From Clostridia bacterium (GTDB taxonomy: Bacteria; Bacillota; Clostridia; Oscillospirales; CAG-382): a DNA stretch of 64,000 bases. This document shows, in pieces, positions 16,769 through 24,934 of the stretch. The translations under genes and the position numbers were made by a program. How positions within the stretch are numbered: the first letter of the stretch is position 1; every line of letters begins with the position of its first letter. The notes beneath the pieces were generated by a model. That model searched no databases. It was given only the letters and a program-made list of their open reading frames with translations, and was not told the origin of the DNA. The DNA is taken from NCBI GenBank assembly GCA_017537345.1, contig JAFYKY010000005.1, forward strand, positions 62,001 to 126,000, given 5' to 3'.

Positions 16769-16868
16769 TGGTGGAGGCGAGGGGAATCGCTCTCGCCTGC
16801 GGGCTCGGTCAGGGTTGGCTCTGACAGTCCACCGGACTGTCATTCACTACCAACCCGTTCGATTCCCC
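16769..16868 (-). ncRNA. candidate structured RNA with a tmRNA-like 3' end
   Basis: Read on the minus strand, GGGGAATCG (16868-16860) pairs with CGATTCCCC (16789-16781) as an outer stem. Inside are GGGTTGG/CCAACCC (16856-16850 with 16818-16812), capped by an 8-bp hairpin GACAGTCC/GGACTGTC, and a small GCC/GGC stem. The molecule would end in CGCCTCCACCA. The last 21 bp (16769-16789) are identical to the 3' end of the tmRNA gene (16922-16942). A 17-bp stem-loop follows directly (16731-16767). It is not a normal tRNA: no anticodon arm is evident. Function, and even transcription, are unproven; it may be a decayed copy or mobile repeat. Confidence 0.4.
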
Positions 16869-16885
16869 AATTACTCATAACAAAA

Positions 16886-16920
16886 CAACAAAAGGCACCG
16901 CATGGGTGCCTTTTTGTTGT
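16886..16920 (-). terminator. tmRNA terminator
   Basis: An inverted repeat built on GGCACC/GGTGCC with extended A/T arms lies immediately after the tmRNA 3' end on the minus strand. Confidence 0.8.
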
Positions 16921-16921
16921 T

Positions 16922-17273
16922 TGGTGGAGGCGAGGGGAATCGAACCCCTGTCCGAAAACCCATCCGCTCCGCTTTCTACGAGCGTATACGGCTTATTGAT
17001 TTCCCGCTTTTAACCGCGAACCGTCGCGCTGAAAACAGCGGTAGCTTCATTAATACCTGACACGGGGCAAAGCTTGACCGTGTTCATGTTCACTGCTAAG
17101 TGACGCCATGACCGAAGCCGCAGTACTCTTCGGTATGACGGCCGCCATCAGTTAGGCAGCGATAGCTAAATTATTGTTAGCGTTTATTTTTAAAAATTAT
17201 GCGTTTTAAAGAAGTCGCACGCTTCTGCTCGCTTACAAAGCCTCAAGATCCCCGTCGAAACCTTTACGCCCCC
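16922..17273 (-). ncRNA. ssrA: transfer-messenger RNA
   Basis: tmRNA rescues stalled ribosomes by adding a degradation tag. The 5' end GGGGGCG (17273-17267) pairs with CGCCTCC before the encoded CCA (ending 16922) to form the acceptor stem, and the conserved AAGGTTTCGACGGGG follows the 5' end. The 3' domain ends GGTTCGATTCCCC. The tag frame (17181-17152) reads ANNNLAIAA then TAA, so the full tag with the charged alanine would be AANNNLAIAA, a normal hydrophobic -AA ending. Length about 352 nt. smpB, its protein partner, lies directly upstream. Confidence 0.95.
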
Positions 17274-17287
17274 GTAATACGCCGTAT

Positions 17288-17316
17288 ATTATAACATACG
17301 GCTTAAAAACTTTCAA
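17288..17316 (-). promoter_or_regulatory. tmRNA promoter
   Basis: On the minus strand TTGAAA (17316-17311) and TATAAT (17293-17288) are 17 bp apart, 15 bp before the tmRNA 5' end. The -35 box overlaps the last codons of smpB. Confidence 0.8.
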
Positions 17317-17774
17317 GTCCTGTTTACGGACGCCCTCTCCATATCACGCTGCGCTGTCTTTTTAGCTTCGGTATCACGCTTATCGTAAAGCTTTTTACCT
17401 CTGCACAGACCGATCTCCACCTTCACCCATTTTCCAACGAAATACATTGAAAGGGGAATGACCGAATATCCTTTCTGACCGACCTGACCGAACAGCTTTA
17501 ATATCTCTTTTTTATGCATAAGCAGTTTTCTGTCGCGGTAGGGCTGTCTGTTGAATATGTTTCCCTTTTCATAAGGGCTTATGTGCATACCGTGAACCAC
17601 GATCTCGCCGTTTTTGATAACACAAAAGCTGTCCTTCATATTAACGGCTCCCTGACGCAGAGATTTGACCTCCGTACCGCAAAGCTCTATACCGGCTTCG
17701 TAGGTTTCGTCCACGAAATAATCGTGATATGCTTTTTTGTTTGTAGCTATCATTCGTTTTGAATTATTGCTCAT
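17313..17774 (-). CDS. smpB: SsrA-binding protein SmpB
   Basis: A 153-residue RNA-binding protein that carries tmRNA to stalled ribosomes. Hallmarks are the [20 protein letters not shown] start (about residues 12-31), the GTEVKSLR segment (about 33-40), and the basic C-terminal tail [15 protein letters not shown] (about 128-142) that acts in the mRNA channel. Length is typical. GAGGAACAAAACG precedes the ATG. It overlaps the thioesterase gene by 11 bp and lies 39 bp upstream of tmRNA, a common pairing. Confidence 0.95.
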   Translation of the reverse strand: MSNNSKRMIATNKKAYHDYFVDETYEAGIELCGTEVKSLRQGAVNMKDSFCVIKNGEIVVHGMHISPYEKGNIFNRQPYRDRKLLMHKKEILKLFGQVGQKGYSVIPLSMYFVGKWVKVEIGLCRGKKLYDKRDTEAKKTAQRDMERASVNRT

Positions 17775-18495
17775 CGTTTTGTTCCTCGAATTTCATCAAA
17801 GCCTCGAAACAGCATTTTTCGCCGTTCATCGCACGTACCCGTGCAATACTATCGTCAAAGACGCCGTATATCTTTAGGTTTTCTCCTTCAAAGGCTTCGT
17901 GTACGTATGATATCTGAATATGTTTCAAAAACTTGTCGGAATATCTGCCATCAATAGCTTTTGCGGCAAAATCCTGATAAAACGTATTGTTTACATGTCC
18001 GTTTTCATCGATATGGCTGTTTTTTATATCAATTTCACAAACGAACTCCGCTGTTTCATCCTTTGTAAATATTCTTTTTTCGGATTCTACCTGCTGTGTA
18101 AACAGATTAAGGGTAGGGGGATAATGTTCAAGCGCCGTAGGACGCATAATACGTCTGGTATTAAGATTAAGCACTATCCAAACGGTAGTGGCGCGGCAGC
18201 AGTATCCCTTATCTGAAGTAATTACGAATTCGCGTATAAGGCTGATCCCCTCGATATGATCGTGGACAGTAAGTATCTCCAGAAGATCGCCTTTGCTCAT
18301 CTTCTTGAAAATATCAAAGGTTACGCGCGTTAAAACGAACGCCATGCCGTTTTTACGCATTTCATCACCCGTTGTACCGTAAGAATCAAAGTCTTCTCCT
18401 GCGCACTCCTGCATAAACAACTGCAAAGCGGATAATTTAAGCTCACCCATTTTATCGCAATGCTTATCTTCAATTCTGAACTTTTTTATCAGCAT
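17764..18495 (-). CDS. acyl-ACP thioesterase
   Basis: A 243-residue double-hotdog thioesterase of the FatA/bacterial acyl-ACP thioesterase family, which releases free fatty acids from acyl carrier protein. The N-terminal hotdog has the [15 protein letters not shown] helix (about 23-37). The C-terminal half has [18 protein letters not shown] (about 160-177), which carries the family's Asn-His catalytic residues. The start at 18495 has AAGGA 8 bases upstream; the longer frame would run back into the recombinase gene. It sits between the xer gene and smpB in one minus-strand unit, overlapping smpB. Confidence 0.85.
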   Translation of the reverse strand: MLIKKFRIEDKHCDKMGELKLSALQLFMQECAGEDFDSYGTTGDEMRKNGMAFVLTRVTFDIFKKMSKGDLLEILTVHDHIEGISLIREFVITSDKGYCCRATTVWIVLNLNTRRIMRPTALEHYPPTLNLFTQQVESEKRIFTKDETAEFVCEIDIKNSHIDENGHVNNTFYQDFAAKAIDGRYSDKFLKHIQISYVHEAFEGENLKIYGVFDDSIARVRAMNGEKCCFEALMKFEEQNDEQ

Positions 18496-18496
18496 T

Positions 18497-19477
18497 TTAT
18501 TTCCTTTTCTTTGCAAGGGGATTTTTATCCATCGCTTGCTCTATCTGTCTGTCGGACACGTGGGTGTATATCTGTGTGGTATTAAGCTGCTCGTGTCCGA
18601 GTATTTCTTTAAGCAATCTCACGTCCACGCCGCCGTGATCGTACATAAGCGTTGCGGCGGTATGACGAAGCTTATGCACAGAATACCCTTTGCCGCTGAG
18701 TCCTGATCTTTCAAGATATTTGTTCACGATCCATTGAACCGTCTTGTTGGATATACGGGAATTTCTGCTGCTCAGAAACAAAGCGTTCTTGTCTTTGATA
18801 GTATCTCCGTGCTTGGTAGCGTTTCTGCCGCGGGCATCGATATAACGGCGCAACGCATCTCTGCACGCTTCGTTAAGATAAATATTTCTTTGCTTACTTC
18901 CTTTACCGGTAACGGTAAGTCTGGTAAGATCGTGGCTAAGATCCGAAAGATTGATTCCAACAAGCTCGGACAAACGCATACCGCAGTTTAAAAACAGGGT
19001 AAGGATACAGTAATCGCGTTCACCGTTATCATCCGCCATATCCACGGAATCCAACAGATCATTTGCCTCTTCCAGTGACAAAAACTTGGGAAGCTTGCGC
19101 TTCACGGTAGGAGAATCTATATGTTCGGAAGGATCTGTCTTGATCAAGTGGGATTTTGATGTATGATACTTAAAAAAAGCGCGAATTGCCGAAAGCTTTC
19201 TGGCTCTTGAAACCGCCTTTACACCTTTTTCCGCCAGCCATAAAAGATAATCGTAAATATCCGCAGTTGTAACAGATTCCACGTAAGTTATATCAAGGGA
19301 AGAAATGTCGATTTTTTCAAGCTCCGATTCTTGCGTATCGCCGCGGTTAAGAAATATGAACCTGAAAAAAGTGCGGAGATCAAGATAATATTCGGAAACT
19401 GTCAAAGGAGATCGGTTTTGTATGTTCAGTTTGTATGAAAGGAAAGAACGAATAATCTCTGGTGCATCCTCGAACAA
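18497..19477 (-). CDS. tyrosine recombinase of the XerC/XerD type
   Basis: A 326-residue integrase-fold protein. An N-terminal SAM-like core-binding domain (to about 115) is followed by a catalytic domain with all six expected residues: Arg168 (NCGMRLSEL), Lys192 or 195 (TGKGSKQR), His268-x2-Arg271 (HKLRH), His295 (LGHEQ) and Tyr304 (IYTH). It could act in chromosome dimer resolution with the second Xer protein at 22941. TTG at 19477 is preferred as start because AGAGGTGA lies just before it; the GTG at 19486 is inside that site. It heads an xer-thioesterase-smpB unit. Confidence 0.85.
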   Translation of the reverse strand: MFEDAPEIIRSFLSYKLNIQNRSPLTVSEYYLDLRTFFRFIFLNRGDTQESELEKIDISSLDITYVESVTTADIYDYLLWLAEKGVKAVSRARKLSAIRAFFKYHTSKSHLIKTDPSEHIDSPTVKRKLPKFLSLEEANDLLDSVDMADDNGERDYCILTLFLNCGMRLSELVGINLSDLSHDLTRLTVTGKGSKQRNIYLNEACRDALRRYIDARGRNATKHGDTIKDKNALFLSSRNSRISNKTVQWIVNKYLERSGLSGKGYSVHKLRHTAATLMYDHGGVDVRLLKEILGHEQLNTTQIYTHVSDRQIEQAMDKNPLAKKRK

Positions 19478-19541
19478 AATTATCACCTCTTTTTAATTAT
19501 AACCGCTTTGGATCGAATTTTCAACTGTTTTTTGTTTTTAA

Positions 19542-19570
19542 TTGACATTCTCCGCAATATGTGTTATATT
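19542..19570 (+). promoter_or_regulatory. promoter for a small membrane protein gene
   Basis: TTGACA (19542-19547) and TATATT (19565-19570) are 17 bp apart. TTTTGGAGG and the ATG at 19599 follow. Confidence 0.8.
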
Positions 19571-19598
19571 TACAAAAAAGATTTTGGAGGTAAACAAG

Positions 19599-19970
19599 AT
19601 GGATAACAGAAATATTAATCAAAGCGATTACGTCCTTGATGAAATGAAAAAGCTTATAAAAAGACAAAACGCACTCATCGTTAAGCAAAATAATATGATA
19701 AGCAAAATGATGAACGATTACCGTCTTCTGCGTATTCTTTCCTATACACTCATAGCGGTTACCGCTATAGTCTTTGCGCTTGTTCCCGCAGGATATCTTG
19801 TTTATGACGGATTAAAAGGATTTTTGGAAACTCCTTCTCTCTGGGGCGCGGTACTTATCGTTGCATTACTTGCTTTTATGGTACTTTTGCTCGTTCTTGC
19901 CGGATTTTTACGTAAACACAGCGCAGATTACGAAGAAATTATAGAGATAGAAGAAGACGAAGACAACTAA
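19599..19970 (+). CDS. small two-helix membrane protein, function unknown
   Basis: A 123-residue protein I do not recognise. Residues 1-45 are hydrophilic and helical (KKLIKRQNALIVKQNNMISK could form a short coiled coil). Two membrane helices follow (about 46-70 and 81-104), then a strongly acidic tail ending EIEEDEDN. The ATG at 19599 has TTTTGGAGG 8 bases upstream; the frame open from 19542 would begin at the promoter. It is the first gene of a run of four plus-strand genes up to the AEC transporter. Confidence 0.65.
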   Translation: MDNRNINQSDYVLDEMKKLIKRQNALIVKQNNMISKMMNDYRLLRILSYTLIAVTAIVFALVPAGYLVYDGLKGFLETPSLWGAVLIVALLAFMVLLLVLAGFLRKHSADYEEIIEIEEDEDN

Positions 19971-19990
19971 ACCAAGCGAGGATACTTACA

Positions 19991-20587
19991 ATGCAATATA
20001 TAGTTAAAAGAACAAACGTTATCGATTGGGCAGATATTCCCAAGGCAGAAATAAAATCATACGTTTGGGGCGATGAATATACCCCCGAAGCATACGCACA
20101 GCTTGCTATGATAAACGGAAAAGGTTTTGTTTTGAAAATGACAGCATTTGAAAAAGAGCCTCTTACCCGTTATTCCAATTACGGCGACCCCGTTTACACC
20201 GACAGCTGTCTTGAATTCTTTGTTTCTTTCAACAACAAATCTCCTCTTTATATAAACTTTGAAATGAATTCAGCCGGCGCATTTCTCTCTGCCATCCGTA
20301 CTGACAGAAAAAACAAAACTCCCATCGATCAGGTTGTTACCGAGCTTCCCGTAGTAACTACCGAACGCAAGGACGACTGCTGGTCGGTTGAAGTTGAGTT
20401 TTCATTTTCCTTTATTGAGCAATTATTCGGAAAATGCACCTTTGGAAACGGATATACCTTCAAAGGCAACTTCTATAAATGCGGCGACGAAACCGAAATA
20501 CCCCATTTCGGAAGCTGGTCTCCCATCTCTCTCGAAAAGCCTGATTTCCACAGACCTGAATTTTTCGGTACGCTGACGATAATGTAG
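19991..20587 (+). CDS. CBM9-like beta-sandwich protein
   Basis: A 198-residue protein resembling the carbohydrate-binding family 9-like domain (PF16011 type): the YTDSCLEFFVSF segment (about 76-87), INFEMNSAGAFLSA (about 96-109) and a C-terminal PHFGSWSPI (about 172-180) are typical. There is no signal peptide and no attached enzyme, so it would be cytoplasmic. In this form the family is common in gut Firmicutes and its ligand is not established. GAGGAT lies 7 bases before the ATG. Likely co-transcribed with the nitroreductase gene 9 bp downstream. Confidence 0.7.
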   Translation: MQYIVKRTNVIDWADIPKAEIKSYVWGDEYTPEAYAQLAMINGKGFVLKMTAFEKEPLTRYSNYGDPVYTDSCLEFFVSFNNKSPLYINFEMNSAGAFLSAIRTDRKNKTPIDQVVTELPVVTTERKDDCWSVEVEFSFSFIEQLFGKCTFGNGYTFKGNFYKCGDETEIPHFGSWSPISLEKPDFHRPEFFGTLTIM

Positions 20588-20596
20588 GTAAACAAA

Positions 20597-21115
20597 ATGA
20601 ACGACGCTATAAGAATTCTCAACGAGCGCGTCAGCGTTCGAAATTATAAAGAAGAACAGATAACAAGAGAAGAGCTTGATACAGTGCTGGAAGCAGGCAA
20701 AAACGCTCCTACCGGCATGAACAGACAAAGCCCCGTATTTATCGCTGTTCAAAACAAAAAGGTACGCGACGAGCTTTCGGCGCTCAACGCTTCCGTTATG
20801 GACAGAGAAGGGGATCCTTTTTACGGCGCTCCCACCGTTATCTGCGTTTTGGTAAAAGAAGGTATAATCACCAATATCGAAGACGGCTCGCTTGCTCTCG
20901 GTAATATGCTCAACGCAGCATACGCTCTGGGACTCGGCGCTTGCTGGATACACCGCTGTAAGCAGATGTTTGAATCCGAATACGGTAAAAAGATGTTAGC
21001 CGAATACGGACTCGAAGGCTACGTAGGTGTGGGATGCTGCATATTGGGTTATCCCGCAGACGGTTTTCCCGAAAAGAAAATAAGAAAATCAGATTACGCT
21101 GTTTACGTAGGTTAA
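20597..21115 (+). CDS. nitroreductase family protein
   Basis: A 172-residue flavin-dependent oxidoreductase of the nitroreductase superfamily. The FMN-binding start is visible as RVSVRNYKEEQI (about residues 11-22), then GKNAPTGMNRQSPVF (about 35-49) and the C-terminal GLGACWIHRCK (about 112-122). Natural substrates of such small forms vary (nitroaromatics, quinones, flavins). The protein is shorter than the classic 200-220 residues but all core motifs are present. TAGGT precedes the ATG. The AEC transporter gene starts one base after its stop codon. Confidence 0.85.
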   Translation: MNDAIRILNERVSVRNYKEEQITREELDTVLEAGKNAPTGMNRQSPVFIAVQNKKVRDELSALNASVMDREGDPFYGAPTVICVLVKEGIITNIEDGSLALGNMLNAAYALGLGACWIHRCKQMFESEYGKKMLAEYGLEGYVGVGCCILGYPADGFPEKKIRKSDYAVYVG

Positions 21116-21116
21116 T

Positions 21117-22040
21117 ATGGAATTTACTACCACAGCACTGAATGTGCTGATAATGTTGGCATATTCGGTGCCCGGTTTTATTTTTGTAAAATCAAAAATG
21201 ATAGATCAATCCCACATAGCCTCATTTGCGAAAGTACTGCTGTACGTGTGCAGTCCCGCTTTGTCCATCTATTCGTTCAACTGTGTGGATTATTCAAGGG
21301 AACTGCTTATAAATTTCGGATTATTTCTTTTGCTGTCATTTGGACTGCAGATAATAGTCCTTACGGTAATGTGGCTGATACTGAAGAAAAAAGGGGATAA
21401 AGACCCCGGATACAGAGTTTGCTCCGTGGCGTGCGTGCTGAGCAACGCAGGATTCTTCGGAGTACCGCTTTTACAATCGCTTCTGCCCGATAATCCCGAA
21501 GCCGTTGCTTACTCCGCTGTTTATATAGTAGGTATGAACATTATCTCCTGGACAGCAGGATCGATGTTTATAACCGGCGATAAAAAGTATATGAGCGTTA
21601 AGAAAATTATCTTAAATCCGCCGGTACTCGCATTATGCGTTTCGTTACCTTTGTTTCTGATGGGGATAAAGCTTCCTTCCGTAATAGACAATGCTGTTTC
21701 CGTACTCGGAAAAATGTCTACTCCGCTATGTATGCTTATTCTGGGAATGCGTCTTGCCACAGTAAGGGTAGGGGAGCTTGTAAAGGATAAGCACGCATAC
21801 CTCTCTTCTGCAGTAAAGTTGCTTGTCTTTCCCTTGTTAAGTTACCTGCTGGTATATTTTCTGCCGTTGGATTACGGTTTCAGAGCATCCTTCTTTATAC
21901 TGTGTTCCTGCCCCACGGCAAGCGTGGTACTCAATCTTTCCGAAGTATTGGGCGCAGGACAAAAATCAGCCGCAAACGCAGTACTTATATCAACGCTTAT
22001 ATGCGTTGTAACCATCCCGCTTCTTATGTTACTTGCATAA
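21117..22040 (+). CDS. AEC family transporter
   Basis: A 307-residue integral membrane protein with about ten membrane helices in two halves, of the auxin efflux carrier/malate permease family. Typical features are the N-terminal VPGFIFVKSK stretch, the mid-protein SNAGFFGVPLL motif (about 106-116) and the C-terminal CPTASVVLNLSEVLG (about 264-278). Bacterial members move organic acids; the substrate here is unknown. Tightly linked to the nitroreductase gene and followed by a strong terminator. Confidence 0.88.
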   Translation: MEFTTTALNVLIMLAYSVPGFIFVKSKMIDQSHIASFAKVLLYVCSPALSIYSFNCVDYSRELLINFGLFLLLSFGLQIIVLTVMWLILKKKGDKDPGYRVCSVACVLSNAGFFGVPLLQSLLPDNPEAVAYSAVYIVGMNIISWTAGSMFITGDKKYMSVKKIILNPPVLALCVSLPLFLMGIKLPSVIDNAVSVLGKMSTPLCMLILGMRLATVRVGELVKDKHAYLSSAVKLLVFPLLSYLLVYFLPLDYGFRASFFILCSCPTASVVLNLSEVLGAGQKSAANAVLISTLICVVTIPLLMLLA

Positions 22041-22046
22041 AACCGA

Positions 22047-22072
22047 AAGAGCCTCAAAAGAGGCTCTTTTCT
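22047..22072 (+). terminator. intrinsic terminator after the AEC transporter gene
   Basis: AAAGAGCCTC and GAGGCTCTTT pair around an AAAA loop, followed by TTCTTATT. Confidence 0.85.
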
Positions 22073-22194
22073 TATTGTGCAAAATGACGGTTGGAATTAT
22101 GTTCAGTTGTGGTACGAACAAAAACAAAAACTATATATTGATACACGCAGTGAAAAAACACCCATATTATGAGCAGGTTTGCGGGGTTTACATA

Positions 22195-22210
22195 ATTATG
22201 TATACATAAT
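22195..22210. promoter_or_regulatory. 16-bp perfect palindrome, operator candidate
   Basis: ATTATGTATACATAAT is a perfect palindrome about 45 bp upstream of the -35 box of the next gene. The rest of the 290-bp gap (22073-22361) holds only that promoter and an AT-rich leader; I see no gene in it. Confidence 0.4.
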
Positions 22211-22254
22211 ATATCGTCATAATTAACAATTTTGCAAAAGAGTTGAAAAGGTAC

Positions 22255-22283
22255 TTGAAAAATTATGTAAATTGTATTATTAT
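22255..22283 (+). promoter_or_regulatory. promoter for the membrane protein upstream of xerD
   Basis: TTGAAA (22255-22260) and TATTAT (22278-22283) with a 17-bp spacer, giving a leader of about 70 nt. Confidence 0.7.
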
Positions 22284-22361
22284 ATTCTTACCTTAAAAGA
22301 TGTGTGTTTTTGGCATAAGGTTTGTCTTATATCCATATATTTTTGTATGGAGGACATTACT

Positions 22362-22916
22362 ATGAATACCGAAATCGCACTGCTTCCCGTTCCTGCGGAT
22401 ACGCTCGTAACGGACAAAACAAAAACCGTGAAAATACCGAGAAAATATAAAACCGTCTTTTTGGTTTTTTTCGCATTATATTTCATCTCAACGCTTCTCG
22501 GCGCTGCACTTGTTCCCGGAAGATTGGATATAGAGTATGCTTCTTTCGCACTCTCAATCGTTGGAAACGGTGCGTCTCTCTTTTGCGCAGAGCGTTGTTT
22601 TTTCGCCCTTTTTCTGTATTTTGCCGGTTTTTCGTTTTTGCGATTTCCCGTACCGCTGTTGTTTTTACTGTCGGAAGGCGTGTTCACGGGCATCGGTATC
22701 AAGCTGTTGATGTACAAGTTCGGAGTATTTCCTTCTCTTGCCTTCGCTTTTCTTACGGCTTGTTTGATCTTGCTCGACGTTTCTGTTTTTTCTTTTTGCT
22801 TTTCAAACTCTGCTTCCGGAAACGGTAAGATCATATTTTTCGGTAATATCGCTGTATACTTATTGTATTTTGCACTTTCCCTTTTATTTTCTTTTTTAAT
22901 TACCTTGCTTTTTTAG
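22362..22916 (+). CDS. multi-helix membrane protein, function unknown (possibly SpoIIM-like)
   Basis: A 184-residue protein with a hydrophilic N-terminus (about 27 residues) and about five membrane helices. I do not recognise it with confidence. Size, helix number and position directly upstream of a xerD gene are reminiscent of SpoIIM, which precedes xerD in many clostridia, but the sequence match is weak, so this is only a suggestion. The ATG at 22362 has GGAGG 9 bases upstream; earlier in-frame codons lie in the leader. It ends 24 bp before xerD and is probably co-transcribed. Confidence 0.6.
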   Translation: MNTEIALLPVPADTLVTDKTKTVKIPRKYKTVFLVFFALYFISTLLGAALVPGRLDIEYASFALSIVGNGASLFCAERCFFALFLYFAGFSFLRFPVPLLFLLSEGVFTGIGIKLLMYKFGVFPSLAFAFLTACLILLDVSVFSFCFSNSASGNGKIIFFGNIAVYLLYFALSLLFSFLITLLF

Positions 22917-22940
22917 CAAAGTTAAGAGGTTTAAAAACAA

Positions 22941-23846
22941 ATGGAAGTTGTTAAAGATAAAATGACATCCCAATATACTGAATATATCAACTATCTGAGA
23001 GATGTCAAAAGATCTTCTGACAACACTCTGCAAGCTTACGTACGCGATCTTAAAAAGTTTTTTGATTACGCATCCGTTGCAAAGATAAACGATTTCTCTT
23101 CGGTAGGGGTAGACGACATTGCCGATTACAAACAGTATCTCAGCAGTATCGGTTTGTCACCCGCTTCTGTCAGCCGTTCTCTTTCGGCTTTACGTTCTCT
23201 TTTCCAGTTCCTAATAAGCAACGGAATCGTTGAACACAACCCCGCACGTGAGATCCCCAACGATAAGTTGGAGAAAAAAGGACCTCAGGTACTCACCTCC
23301 AAGGAGATCGAACAGCTGCTGGCACAGCCCAATGTATCCGATATAAAAGGCAAGCGTGATAAGGCTATGCTTGAGCTTCTTTATGCTACTGGAATTAAAG
23401 TAACCGAGTTGGTTTCTTTGAATATTGATGACGTTAACCTTCAGCTTTCCTTTATCCGCTGCGGTTCGGGTGAAAAAGAACGTTTCGTGTCTTTGTATCC
23501 TCTTGCCCTCCGCGCGCTTTCGGTTTACCTCGAAAGCTCACGAAAGCTTCTGGTGCTTCATCCCGACGAAAAAGCACTGTTCGTCAACGTTCAGGGCGAA
23601 CGTATGACAAGACAGGGCTTCTGGAAGATACTTAAAGCCTATGCGGAAAGCGCAAAAATCCAAAAGGATATTACGCCTCATACGCTCCGCCACTCCTTCG
23701 CGGCGCATTTGCTGGAAAACGGCGCGGATATCCACGATATTCAGGAGATTTTGGGACATTCCGATATTTCTTCCACCATGCGTTACGCACAGCTTATCAA
23801 ATCAAAACTCAACAGCGGTTATATTAAATTCCATCCCCGCGCTTAA
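22941..23846 (+). CDS. tyrosine recombinase XerD-like, with Lys in place of the first catalytic Arg
   Basis: A 301-residue protein of exactly XerD size: core-binding domain to about 105, catalytic domain after. Present are Lys179 (GSGEKER), His247-x2-Arg250 (HTLRH), His273 (GHSD) and Tyr282 (MRYAQ). Box I reads ATGIKVTELV, so position 153, normally the invariant catalytic Arg, is Lys (codon AAA). It might be a weak recombinase or rely on a partner such as the gene at 18497. AGAGG precedes the ATG by 11 bases. The DUF624 gene follows 18 bp later. Confidence 0.8.
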   Translation: MEVVKDKMTSQYTEYINYLRDVKRSSDNTLQAYVRDLKKFFDYASVAKINDFSSVGVDDIADYKQYLSSIGLSPASVSRSLSALRSLFQFLISNGIVEHNPAREIPNDKLEKKGPQVLTSKEIEQLLAQPNVSDIKGKRDKAMLELLYATGIKVTELVSLNIDDVNLQLSFIRCGSGEKERFVSLYPLALRALSVYLESSRKLLVLHPDEKALFVNVQGERMTRQGFWKILKAYAESAKIQKDITPHTLRHSFAAHLLENGADIHDIQEILGHSDISSTMRYAQLIKSKLNSGYIKFHPRA

Positions 23847-23864
23847 CTTATGAGGTGACCCGTT

Positions 23865-24863
23865 TTGGCAAAAAACTATATTTACAATTTCTTCAGCGGT
23901 AACAACAAACGCGACAGAGGTTATTCAAAGGATGACGCTTCCAAGCACCCTCCTTTCGGTTTCGTTCACTATTTTTCGGCTATCTGGAATAACATTACCA
24001 AGCTGACCATTGCTAACCTCCTGTTTTTGCTTACCAACATCCCGCTCGTTTGCTTTGCTGTTGCTTTTCCTTTATTCACCAGCATCAATATGCCTGCGGA
24101 TTCTATCTATCCTATATATTACGGTGTTTCTCAGTACGGCGGCAGTCCCCTTATTTCCGCTTTTCTTACGCTGAACAGCGCTGTACGTCCCACTTCAGTC
24201 CACAATACCACTACTATCGTGCTGTTTTGCATAGGCGCGTTGGCTATATTCACCTTCGGTCCTTCCTGCGCAGGCCTTACCGCTGTTTGCCGTAACGCCG
24301 CCCGCGGTGATTGTAACTTTGTTTGGAGCACTTATTGCGACGCAGTAAAGCGTAACTGGAAGCAGGCGATGCTTTTCGGAGTTATTGACCTTGCTTTGGT
24401 CTTCCTGCTCGTCTACGATATAATTGCATATAATGCAAATGCCGCAGGCAGCACATTGTACCTTTTCTTGTACGTTTTCTCAATTTTTATTTCCTTCGTT
24501 TATTTTGTTATGAGATTTTATATTTATCTGCAAATGATAACTTTTGATCTCAAGCTTAAACAGATACTCAAGAATTCACTTTATTTCGTTACTCTCAATT
24601 TCAAGCGTAACGTGATCGGTGTTCTCGTTTCCGCACTTTTGTTGGTTATTGAGTATTATTTGTTTGCTTCCGGTGTGTTTGTGTCTGTAAGCCTTATTCT
24701 GCCGATGATAATTCTCATCTCTCTGTTGACCTATACTTCCGCATTTTGCGCATGGCCCGCAGTTAAAAAGCACGTTGCCGACGCATACTACAACGATCAT
24801 CCCGACGAAGACCCCGACAGACAGATCGGCGATGACGATCCCGTATTTACCGACCGCGGTTAA
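23865..24863 (+). CDS. DUF624 (YesL-like) membrane protein
   Basis: A 332-residue membrane protein with about six helices. The FTFGPSCAGLTAVCRNAARGD segment (about 126-146) and the following WSTYCDAVKRNWKQA are characteristic of DUF624. YesL-type members sit near sugar ABC transporter genes in Bacillus, but their job is unknown; here the neighbours are xerD and a CYTH gene. The start is TTG with GAGGTGA 6 bases upstream. The tail is highly acidic (DHPDEDPDRQIGDDD). It ends at a terminator. Confidence 0.75.
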   Translation: MAKNYIYNFFSGNNKRDRGYSKDDASKHPPFGFVHYFSAIWNNITKLTIANLLFLLTNIPLVCFAVAFPLFTSINMPADSIYPIYYGVSQYGGSPLISAFLTLNSAVRPTSVHNTTTIVLFCIGALAIFTFGPSCAGLTAVCRNAARGDCNFVWSTYCDAVKRNWKQAMLFGVIDLALVFLLVYDIIAYNANAAGSTLYLFLYVFSIFISFVYFVMRFYIYLQMITFDLKLKQILKNSLYFVTLNFKRNVIGVLVSALLLVIEYYLFASGVFVSVSLILPMIILISLLTYTSAFCAWPAVKKHVADAYYNDHPDEDPDRQIGDDDPVFTDRG

Positions 24864-24886
24864 CAAAAATTCTTCCCGACAACAAA

Positions 24887-24915
24887 AGCGACCGTTTTCA
24901 CACGGTCGCTTAACT
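24887..24915 (+). terminator. intrinsic terminator after the DUF624 gene
   Basis: AGCGACCG (24887-24894) pairs with CGGTCGCT (24903-24910), followed by a T-rich stretch. Confidence 0.75.
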
Positions 24916-24934
24916 TTTAAACAAAGAGGATATT

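Noticed and set aside
16754..16999. Small plus-strand open frame across the structured element and tmRNA 3' end
   Set aside because: It runs through inverted repeats, a terminator and tmRNA; the peptide has no protein-like pattern.
18497..23846. Two tyrosine recombinases as marks of an integrated element
   Set aside because: Both have XerC/XerD size and lie among ordinary chromosomal genes; no attachment-site pair or phage genes accompany them.
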